From CAVTWY01 sp963738615 (GTDB lineage: Bacteria; Pseudomonadota; Gammaproteobacteria; Burkholderiales; Burkholderiaceae_C): DNA of 64,000 nt. Under the pieces are notes generated by a model. It was not told where the DNA came from. It did not search any database and saw only the letters and a program-made list of their open reading frames with translations. The stretch lies in NCBI GenBank assembly GCA_963738615.1, contig CAVTXI010000019.1, positions 1,364,001 to 1,428,000 of the forward strand. Reading direction: 5' to 3'. Numbering within the stretch: position 1 is the first letter of the stretch; each line of letters opens with the position of its first letter. A program made the translations under genes and the position numbers. This document shows positions 56,481 to 64,000 of this stretch, one piece after another.

Positions 56481-57658
56481 TCAACCGGGCCCCGCCTGTG
56501 CGAGCTGGTCGTCGCCGCGGCCCGGCACCAGCGAGGGCCGGCCGACGATCAGCGGGTCGACCGCGCCGATGGTCGACAGATCCTTGCGCGTGTAGTCCAG
56601 GCGACTCAGCACGTAACGCATCGCGTTCAGGCGCGCGCGCTTCTTGCAGTCGGACTTGATGACGGTCCAGGGTGCGTCGGACGTGTCGGTGGCGACGAAC
56701 ATCGCCTCCTTCGCGCGCGTGTAGTCATCCCACTTGTCGAGCGACGCCTTGTCGATCGGCGACAGCTTCCACTGTTTCAACGGGTGCGCCTCGCGTTCCT
56801 TGAAGCGGCGGCGCTGTTCGGCGCGGCTGACCGAGAACCAGAACTTGAACAGGTGCACGCCCGAGCGCACGAGTTGGCGCTCGAACTCGGGCGCTTGGCG
56901 TAGGAACTCGTCGTACTCGCGCTGGTTGCAAAAGCCCATCACGCGCTCGACCCCCGAGCGGTTGTACCAGCTGCGGTCGAACATGACGATCTCGCCACGC
57001 GTGGGCAGGTGCTGGATGTAGCGTTGGAAGTACCACTGGCCGCGTTCGATCTCGCTGGGCTTCTCGAGGGCGACGACGCGCGCACCGCGAGGGTTGAGGT
57101 GTTCCATGTAGCGCTTGATGGCGCCGCCCTTGCCGGCTGCGTCACGCCCTTCGAACAGGATGATGACGCGCTGCCCGGTCTCTTTCACCCAGGCCTGCAG
57201 CTTCAGCAGTTCGACCTGCAGGCGGTACTTCTGGCGCTCGTAGCGCTTCCTCGACATCAGGTTCTTGTACGGGTAGGCGCCGCTGCGCCAGTCGTGCGCG
57301 AGTTCGGCGTCGGGGTCGGCGCCGTTGGTCGAGTGGTCGACCTCGCGCGGCGCGAACAGCATGTGTCGCAGCGCCTTCAGCTCGTCGAACGACGCGCCGT
57401 CGAGCATCGCCTTCAGCTCGCCGATCGGGTCGGGGTGACCGCCGCGATCGTGGCGCGCGAGCACGTCGGCCAGCGCCATCGCCTGCTGCTGGCTCGCCGC
57501 GTCGATCTCGCGGTCGACGCGATCGTGCTCGATGGAGCGCTTCGCGAGCCTCGGCGGTAGTGTCGCCCTCGGCCACCGCGCGGCGCGAAGCGGAGGGTCT
57601 CGTGGCGGATGCTGTCGTGGTTGCGTGTGGTCGTGGGTTGGTTCGTGTCGCGGGCCAT
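56481..57658 (-). CDS. ppk2: Polyphosphate kinase 2 (PPK2), N-terminus frameshifted
   Basis: A PPK2 enzyme that transfers phosphate between polyphosphate and nucleoside phosphates. The core is intact: Walker A EGRDAAGKGGAIKRYMEHL (shortened motif GRDAAGKGG), lid MFDRSWYNRSGVERVMGF and the conserved KLSPIDKASLDKWDDYT. ATG 57658 after GGAG starts ARDTNQPTTTRNHDSIRHET; the frame then changes twice between about 57540 and 57600 before AKRSIEHDRVDREID. The N-terminal part is thus uncertain by a few residues. It is divergent from the glycosyltransferase/App1 pair. Confidence 0.88.
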
Positions 57659-57758
57659 TCGGGTTCTCCGGAGCGAAGCGGACAAGGTTCCACCGGATGC
57701 CCGCCTGGCGGGCCTTGATGTCGATCAAAGGACGCTGGCCGCCCATGGACAATCCGGC

Positions 57759-58915
57759 ATGACCACTGCCGTGCGACGCCTCCTGCTGCTCAGCGTCTCG
57801 GTCGGTGCCGGCCACGTGCGCGCGGCGCAGGCCGTGGAGGCCGCGGCACGCGAAGCCGGCCTCGAGGTCGAACACCTCGACGTGATGGACCACGTGTCGG
57901 CCGCCTTCCGCAAGGTCTACAAAGACCTGTACATCGACCTGGTCGAGCGTCACCCGCAGTGGTGGGCGCAGCTGTACAGGCAAGCGACCGTGCTGCCGAC
58001 GACGATTGGTCCACGCGCGTGCGCCGCGTGGTCGAACGCGTCAGCACGCGTGGGCTGCGTGACGCGGTGGCGGCCGCGCGCGCCGACGCGATCGTGTGCA
58101 CGCATTTCTTGCCGGCCGAACTGCTGGCGCGCGACGCGCTGCGCGGCCATGCGCATGCGCCCACGTGGGTGCTGGTCACCGACTTCGACTTGCACCGCCT
58201 GTGGGTGCAGCCCAGCGCGAACGATGCCGAAGCGGGCTTGCGCGGCTACTTCGTGGCGACTGACGAGGTGGGGTTTCGCGTGCGTGAGGCGCTGCCGGGC
58301 ATGTGCGTCGAGGTGACGGGCATTCCAATCATGCCGGCCTTCGCGCGTGCGCCCGATCGCGACACGGCCGCGCGCGAGTTGGGTATCGACCCACGCAAGC
58401 CCACCGCGCTGGTGATGACCGGCGGCGCGGGCCTGGCCAGCGGCGCGGCGATGGTCGAGCGGCTGCTGCGCATCGACGGCGACTTCCAACTCGTGGCCGT
58501 GGCCGGCAAGAGCGCCGAGTTGCTGGCGCGGTATCAGGACCTGGCTCGGCAACATCCGCAACGGCTCGCTGCGTTGGGCTTCACGAAGACGATCGAACGC
58601 GTGATGGCTGCGTGCGATCTCGCGATCACCAAACCCGGCGGGCTGTCGACGTCCGAGTGCCTGGCGATGGGGCTGCCGATGCTGCTGATCGCGCCAATCC
58701 CCGGGCAGGAAGAGCGCAACGCGCAGCACCTGTTGGAAGAGGGCGCGGCGTGGCTCGCGATCGACGCGGCCGGGCTCGAATGGCGCTTTCGGCGCTGGCT
58801 GGCCGACCCACAGGCCGCGCGCGCGATGGCCGAACGTGCCCGCGCGCGAGGGCGCCCGCATGCGGCACGCGCCGTGATCGACCTTGTGCTGGGCGCGTCG
58901 AAGGCTCGCACGTGA
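57759..58915 (+). CDS. Diacylglycerol glycosyltransferase-like (MGDG synthase family, GT28), frameshifted
   Basis: A processive-type lipid glycosyltransferase. ATG 57759 starts LLLLSVSVGAGHVRAAQAVE, the MGDG synthase N-terminal motif, followed by EHLDVMDHVS. Near 57980 the frame changes to ASDRAADDDWSTRVRRVVER. The C-terminal donor domain is clear: MTGGAGLASGAAMVERLL, DLAITKPGGLSTSECLAMG and IPGQEERNAQHLLEEGA. This family transfers galactose or glucose from UDP-sugar to diacylglycerol. The stop overlaps the start of the App1-type phosphatase gene (TGATG). Confidence 0.85.
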
Positions 58916-60002
58916 TGTCGAACCGACGAGCCTTCGTCGCGGGCGGCGCGGCCGTGGTCGCCATGTCGGCGTTGTCGCTGCCGTCATTCGCCCGAGGTGC
59001 CCTCGAGGACGACGAAGGTGTTGTCGTGCTGCCGTCGACGGCGCGTCGACTCGATGGCGGCGGTGTCGAGCTTCGCGTGCAGGCGTGGGTCTACGAACGC
59101 GACACGCGTCGGCTGGCGGCGCGTGCCCTGGCGAAAGCGATCGGCCTGGACTGGACAAGATCGACCCCGCCGACCGCAGCCGCTTCGTCGAACGCACGAA
59201 GCTGTTCGCGCGCGAGGCGCAGGCGCGGCGCCGGCTTCGCTTGCGCATCCACGCGCAGATGCCATGGGTTGATCTGCCCGCAAGCCGTCGCGACGGCGGC
59301 ATCGATGCGGTGGTGTTGCTGCCGCCGGGCACGATCGCCCGTGATGGTGGGCCGGCGATCGAATTCGAACTGGCCGCCGGTGCGCGACGTTTTGCCGGGC
59401 GTGCCATCGTCAACGGGCCCGAGGGGTTGAGCATCGTGTCGGACATCGACGACACCATCAAACACACCCAGGTGCGCGATCGCCGGCAAATGCTGCTGAA
59501 CACGTTCGCGCGGCCCTTCGCGGCGGTGCCGGGCATGGCGCCCTGGTACTTTCAGATTGCGCAGGTCGCGCAGCGCGAGCAGCCGGTAGCGTTCCACTAC
59601 GTGTCGAGCGCACCGTGGGCTCTGACGAGCGCGCTGGAGGGCTTTTTGGGTGCGCAAGCTTTTCCTGCAGGCAGCCTGCACCTGCGCGCCTTCAGCCTGC
59701 GGCCGCAGGCGCTGATGTCGAAGGGCGCGTCGTCAGCGCACAAACACGCAACCATCGAGCGCCTGCTGTCCGAACAGCCACGACGACGTTTCGTGCTCGT
59801 CGGCGACTCGGGCGAACAAGACCCGGAGATCTACGGTGCGATCACCCAACGTCACCCCACGCGCATCGCCGCGATCCTGGTGCGCGACGTGACCGCAGAC
59901 GCTGCCGACGGCGCGCGCTATCGCCGGGCGTTCGAAGGCGTCGCGCGTGAGCGCTGGTCGCTTTTCGACGACCCTGCCGGCCTGCCGCGGCGATGGGACT
60001 GA
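58915..60002 (+). CDS. App1-family phosphatidate phosphatase-like (DUF2183), frameshifted
   Basis: An exported protein with signal peptide (RRAFVAGGAAVVAMSALSLP). Near 59150 the frame shifts: LDW in frame 1, DKIDPADRSRFVERTKLFA in the next. There is either a 5-base tandem duplication (TGGAC) or one missing base. The catalytic App1 domain follows intact: VSDIDDTIKHTQV with the DxDxT motif, YVSSAPWAL, KHATIERLL, and GDSGEQDPEIYG. App1 proteins dephosphorylate phosphatidate to diacylglycerol, the acceptor of the preceding glycosyltransferase. The TGATG overlap implies coupled translation. Confidence 0.85.
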
Positions 60003-60203
60003 CGCCGCACCACGGTTTGTAGGACGAGGCTGACACGTGATGACCAACGTGACGTGTCGAAAGTGACGCTTCTCGACATGAACCTGATGGCCCAAACCTT
60101 GCAACATAGGTGGACGACGCCGCACTGGATACGGTAGTGAACGTCTAAGCCAAGCAAAGCCAAGCCGCTCGAGCGGCGTGCTGGCACCTCGCTCAGGGAA
60201 CCC
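60003..60203 (+). other. Intergenic region, possible small RNA ending in the terminator
   Basis: The 200 bases between the App1 gene and its terminator contain no plausible reading frame. A GACACGT...ACGTGTC inverted repeat lies near 60031-60060 and TTGCAA near 60097 could be a -35 element without a well-placed -10. The terminator is 200 bases from the upstream stop, farther than usual, so an independent small RNA is possible. Nothing recognisable was found. Confidence 0.25.
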
Positions 60204-60235
60204 AGGCCGCGCCATCGAGCGCGGCCTCTTTTTTT
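60204..60235 (+). terminator. Rho-independent terminator
   Basis: AGGCCGCG (60204-60211) pairs perfectly with CGCGGCCT (60220-60227) around an eight-base loop and is followed by seven Ts (60229-60235). It terminates plus-strand transcription from the glycosyltransferase/App1 operon or from a separate small RNA. Confidence 0.9.
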
Positions 60236-60242
60236 CCTGAAC

Positions 60243-61137
60243 TCAGCGTTCGATCGCCTCGAGGACTGCCGCGAACACCGTGGGGTGCTCGATCAACTGC
60301 ACATGCGCCATGGCCCGAAGGTGACGGTTGTCGGCACCTTCCAGCATCGCTGTTGACGCCGGCAGCACGATGTTGTCGCAGTGGCTGTAGAAGCAGACGA
60401 AGCGCCGGCGCAGGTCGGGCGACTCGGTGCCGGCCAGCGCGCCCAGCCAATCATTGCCGCGCCGCATCTGACCCACGTTCGCCATCGGGCCGCGATGGCC
60501 GAAGTTGGTGCCGTGGTGCGGCGTGCCGAGCGTGATGACGGCGTGCACGTCGAGCGCGGTGGCCCGGCCCAGCCACGCGCGCACGGCCAAGCCGCCCATG
60601 CTGTGCGCCACGATCACCGGTGCCATGCCGGTGGCTGCGCGCAGGCGCCCGCACGGCGTCATCGATCGCGGGAACGTAGCTGTCGATGCTGCCGAAGGCC
60701 GGCTCGAGGCTGGGGGCGATGAACGGCACGCCGCGCGCGCGCAGGCGCGGCATCCACGCATTCCAGAAGCCGCGGTTGCACATGAAGCCGTGGACCAGCA
60801 GCACGCCGCGGCGGCCGTGCATGTCGGCGCTCAGGTGGTCGGGGTGCACACGCGAACGAAAGGGCTGGTCCCACCCGAACACGCGCAACCCCAGCCGGGT
60901 TTCGTTCCACCACGCCGATACCAGCTCGCGCAGGCTCTGCCGCGGGGCCGGGTCGTCGCGGTTCATGTAGGGAACGATCAGGAATTCGACCGCGAGCACC
61001 AGCGCGTGCAACAGCAGCACCGCAAGCGCGCCCAACACGCCCACCAGCGCATGGCCATGGGTGCTCCACCACACGGCCCACAACACGGCCGTCAAGGCCA
61101 GCGTCAACACGGCCAGCCTTTGGAGCGTGGCAACCAT
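60243..61137 (-). CDS. Membrane-anchored alpha/beta hydrolase (triacylglycerol lipase-like), frameshifted
   Basis: ATG 61137 starts a protein with two N-terminal hydrophobic helices. VLLVHGFMCNRGFWNAWMPR is the oxyanion loop. After FGSIDSYVPAIDDAV the frame is lost near 60655; the next frame gives APVIVAHSMGGLAVRAW, with the nucleophile Ser in HSMGG, and THFG-like HHGTNFG. The final helix with EHPTVF includes a candidate catalytic His. The total is about 298 residues. It is the last gene of the GMC oxidoreductase operon, starting two bases after that gene. Confidence 0.82.
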
Positions 61138-61139
61138 CG

Positions 61140-62772
61140 TCAGCCTGCCAACACGACATCGCGGCCCGACAGCCGCTTCGCCAGGCCGGTCGCCAGCCGC
61201 GCGACGATGCCGTAGATCGACAACTGCGGATTCGCGCCGATGCTGGTCGGGAAGATCGAACCGTCGAGCACCGACAGTTGTTCGATCTGCCAATGCGTGC
61301 CGTCGGGCCGAACGACGCCACGGCGTTCGTCGCCCGCCATGCCGCAACCGCCCATCACGTGCGCGCTGACGAAACGCGCCAGCAGCGGCTTCATGGGCAG
61401 GGCTTCGATGACCTCGTGCGCTTGCGCCCATGAATCCAGCGGTGGCGCCGATTCGTGCCCCACGCGAACGCGCTTCGCGCCGGCGGCGAATTGGACCTCG
61501 GCCATCGCCAGCAAGGCACGGCGCGCGCCTTCCATCACGTATTCGTTCAGCGGGTAGTCCAGCAGCGGCGTGCCGTCGCGCTTCAAGCTCACGCGGCCGC
61601 CGGGCGACTGCGGGTGGAAGCCGTCGCGCAGCAGCGCAATCAGCGCGTGCGTGTTCGGGAACGCCGCGAGCGTGGCGCCCATCTCGCGGCCGAAGCCACC
61701 GCTCGTGGTTGCGAAGATCAGCGGGTGCAGCGGCGGGGCCTCGAGCTTGAAGGCCATCGGCGCCGTCGGCGGGCTGGCCCTCGAGGAAGTGGTCGCTGTA
61801 GACGGTCTGCGGCGCGCCTTCCCAGCCGGCCACACGTTCGTCGAACACCGCGGCCGACAACACCACCGGGTGCAGAAAGGTGCGCGAGCCGAGCAGGCGA
61901 TACGGGTCGACCGCGTCGGAACGCATCAGCAGCGCCGGGCTGTTGATCGCACCGCCCGCGACCACGACATGGCGCGCGCGCACGATCGTGCCGACGTTCT
62001 CGACGTTGCCGATCGGGCTGCCAACCGTGCCGTCCTGAGCCACCGCGGTGCAGGCCAGGCCGACGGCCTTGTCGCCGTCGACCAGCACGCGCTGCGCGCG
62101 GGTCTGCACCAGCAGCGTCGCGCCACGGTCCAGCGCGGCGGGGATCGTCGTCACCAGCATCGACTGCTTGGCGTTCGTGGGGCAGCCCATGCCGCACGAG
62201 CCCAGGTTCCAGCAGCCCTTGACGTTGCGCGCGATCACCGACACGTGCATGCCCAGCTTGGCCGCGCCACGCGCCAGCAGCGCGTTGTTGACGTTGGGCG
62301 CGACCATCCAAGGCGCGATGTTCAGTCGGCGCTCTGCGGCGTCGAACCACGGTGCCATGGTCTTGGCATCGAAACCCTCGAGGCCGAAGTACGCGTCCCA
62401 GTGCGCCAGCGTCGCGGGCGGCGTGCGGAACGAACTGGTCCAGTTGACGGTGGTCGAGCCGCCCACGCAACGCCCCTGCATGATCTGCACGCCCTTGTCG
62501 GCGGTTTTGCGCGACGCGCTCTCCTGGTAGAGCTGCGGGTAGGCGTCGGCCTCGCGCTGACGGAAGTCGCTGCTCGACTTCAGCGGCCCTTCTTCGACGA
62601 TCACCACCGTCAGACCCGCTTTCGTCAGCAGCTCGGCGGTGATGCCCGCGCCGGCGCCGCTGCCGACGATGGCAACGTCGCACTCGATCCGCGACGGCAG
62701 CGGCCCGTGCGGGCCGCCCAGCACGCGCCAGCCGCGAGCGAGGCCTTCGCGGATGGGGTCGGGAATGGTCAT
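61140..62772 (-). CDS. GMC-family FAD oxidoreductase, frameshifted
   Basis: A flavoprotein dehydrogenase or oxidase. ATG 62772; the dinucleotide-binding motif is AIVGSGAGAGITAELL with VVIVEEG after it, then GRCVGGSTTVNW. The frame changes near 61770 (DHFLEGQ to MAFKLEAPPLHPLIFA), and the C-terminal half has the conserved SAHVMGGCGMAGDE and GANPQLSIYGIVARLA, with the usual active-site His and Asn. Length about 543 residues. CNLG-type Cys residues (CWNLGSCGMGC) suggest the subgroup with a cysteine-rich loop. Neighbours are a GDH-subunit-3-like protein and a lipase-like hydrolase, so a sterol or long-chain alcohol substrate is possible. Confidence 0.88.
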
Positions 62773-62786
62773 CTCGCGCGCCACGG

Positions 62787-63341
62787 TCACAACTCGGTCG
62801 GGCCGGGGTATCCCATTTCGGCCCATCGGGTTTCGTCGGCGTACCAGGCAGCGTGCGTTAGGTCGCGCAGCGCGTGGTAGGCCTGAAGGCGAAGGCTCAG
62901 CGCCGAACGACGCATCGATGCCAGACCCGACTGCACGTCTTCGACACTTGCCCAAGACCACGGCCGCAACACGCCCGCGAGGCTCATGCGCCCAGGCGTC
63001 GTCGACAGCAGCGTCAGCAACTCGCTGATTTCGCCCTGCACCGCGGACGGGAAGCTCGCGATCGCGACCTCGAGGCGTTTCAGATAAGCGTCGAGCACGG
63101 TGGCGAGTTGCGTTGGGTCGTCGGGCAGGCGTCCATCCAGCACGGCGCGGGCGATGGCCTTGCAAACCTCGCCCGCGCCGGCGGACAGTTTCCCCTGAGC
63201 AAAACCCGGCGACGTGGTCAGCACCACGCCAGCCCCCGCCGCAGCCAGCACCACCGTGCTGACTGCACCGAGGCGAAGCCACGTACGTCGTCGGATCACA
63301 CCCTTGCTTTCGCCCCAACGGCAAAAGGGCAAGTGTTGCAT
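62787..63341 (-). CDS. Gluconate-2-dehydrogenase subunit 3-like exported protein
   Basis: A 184-residue protein with an Arg-rich signal region (IRRRTWLRLG) followed by a hydrophobic stretch, consistent with Tat export. The mature domain of about 130 helical residues and the ending RDLTHAAWYADETRWAEMGY fit the small-subunit family that accompanies GMC oxidoreductases, serving their export or maturation. GTG 63299 is an alternative start. Its stop lies 15 bases before the GMC start codon. Confidence 0.72.
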   Translation of the reverse strand: MQHLPFCRWGESKGVIRRRTWLRLGAVSTVVLAAAGAGVVLTTSPGFAQGKLSAGAGEVCKAIARAVLDGRLPDDPTQLATVLDAYLKRLEVAIASFPSAVQGEISELLTLLSTTPGRMSLAGVLRPWSWASVEDVQSGLASMRRSALSLRLQAYHALRDLTHAAWYADETRWAEMGYPGPTEL

Positions 63342-63437
63342 CGTCGGGTGCTTGCGGGTCTAGATGTGTGTCACTAGCAAGGGTTGCCCGAGGTTTCTAC
63401 GCACAATGCGCGCGGCCTTGTCATCCACCCGTCGCGC

Positions 63438-64000
63438 ATGAACCCGCGCTCTGCCAACATCCATCGACACCTCGACGCGGTCGAGGCGTCTCGCTCGGCT
63501 GCGCGTGCCGACCCCGAGCTGGCCGCGCGCCTGGCGGCGGTCAAGCGTTATCAGGGTCGCCGTTTCGAGCGCACCTACACCGACTGGATGGCCAAGCCCG
63601 CGGCGCGGCGCGCGTGCCGCTTCTTTCTCGACGAGTTGTACGGCGACAAAGACTTCTCGCGCCGCGACGCCGAGTTCGCGCGCGTGGTTCCGGCGATGGT
63701 GCGCTTGTTCCCCGATGAGATCGCGGCCACGGTCGAAGCGCTGGGTGCGCTGCACGCGTTGTCGGAAGACCTCGATCTGCAGATGGCGCGCGCGCTGGTG
63801 TCGACCGAGGTCGATGCGCTGTCCTACCTGCGCATCTGGCAGGCCACGGGCCGGCCCGACGATCGCGAACGCCAGGTGCGCGTGATGCACGACGTCGGCA
63901 TCGCGCTGACCGCGTACACACGCCGGCCGATGCTGCGGCGCACGCTGAAGTTCATGCGTGGACCGGCGGCAGCGGCGGGCCTGTCGGCGCTGCAGGGCTT
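63438..64000 (+). CDS. Conserved hypothetical protein, 3' end outside window
   Basis: ATG 63438 begins an open frame that runs to the window edge (187 codons visible). The protein is helical and cytoplasmic, with no signal peptide. Patterns such as VKRYQGRRFERTYTDWM, ACRFFLDELYGDKDFSRRDA and VPAMVRLFPDEI belong to a conserved protein family common in Burkholderiales and Pseudomonas, of unknown function. It is divergent from the GDH-subunit-3-like gene. Confidence 0.7.
   Translation, partial: MNPRSANIHRHLDAVEASRSAARADPELAARLAAVKRYQGRRFERTYTDWMAKPAARRACRFFLDELYGDKDFSRRDAEFARVVPAMVRLFPDEIAATVEALGALHALSEDLDLQMARALVSTEVDALSYLRIWQATGRPDDRERQVRVMHDVGIALTAYTRRPMLRRTLKFMRGPAAAAGLSALQG

Noticed and set aside
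60100..60203. tRNA-like sequence before the terminator
   Set aside because: No acceptor stem, T-loop consensus or cloverleaf could be drawn.
63360..63890. Minus-strand frame opposite the last gene
   Set aside because: The plus-strand frame from ATG 63438 has a coherent protein pattern and stays open to the window end; the minus frame has no domain features.

Overview
The window looks like chromosome of a high-GC betaproteobacterium of the order Burkholderiales. The support is gene content and order: purK followed by a Sua5-type tsaC, a tsaB-rimI-UDG run, a BPSS1780-type membrane protein, ahcY preceded by an SAH riboswitch and followed by tlyA and metF, and a ttcA-folB-pteridine reductase run. 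There are no rRNA or tRNA genes, no CRISPR array and no clear prophage.

0-16 kb is mainly housekeeping: the 3' part of purK, tsaC, two SGNH lipoproteins in tandem, dacB divergent from tsaB-rimI-UDG, a SnoaL-like secreted protein, a large LuxR-type ATPase regulator divergent from a frameshifted alpha/beta hydrolase, an M48 protease with two YbjQ-family proteins, glmU, and a DUF6279-type lipoprotein. 16-22.3 kb is an accessory RHS polymorphic-toxin locus. A secreted RHS protein carries one C-terminal tip and a candidate immunity gene, followed by a displaced partial copy of the RHS core with a different tip and a second candidate immunity gene. The first core is broken by one missing base and the second contains a short inverted block.

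22-34 kb returns to single-copy genes: a quinoprotein-like propeller lipoprotein, a DUF4136 lipoprotein, ttcA-folB-folM-like, a MidA-type methyltransferase, a secreted beta-propeller protein, cca, an NDUFA9-like epimerase, a membrane protein and a GST. 34-39 kb holds an unusual minus-strand gene set: a frameshifted lipoprotein hydrolase, a multi-pass membrane protein, a P-loop ATPase, and a protein with nearly identical 40-residue TPR repeats. Its function cannot be assigned. 40-47.6 kb has slt, then a patchwork of type I restriction remnants (hsdR start, hsdS end, hsdM end) around an XRE/ImmA-PIN-DUF3037-like cassette.

47.6-64 kb contains 5-formyl-THF cyclo-ligase, a glycosyltransferase, a lipoprotein, the methyl-cycle run ahcY-tlyA-metF, an acyltransferase, PPK2 divergent from a diacylglycerol-glycosyltransferase/App1 phosphatase pair, and an operon of a GDH-subunit-3-like protein, a GMC oxidoreductase and a hydrolase. 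From about 38 kb onward many clearly recognisable genes are interrupted by one-base indels, mostly insertions (at least seven plus an in-frame TAG in ahcY alone). Because this hits essential genes, sequencing or assembly error is the likeliest cause. Where a gene is described as frameshifted, the coordinates give the full extent of the recognisable homology across frames.
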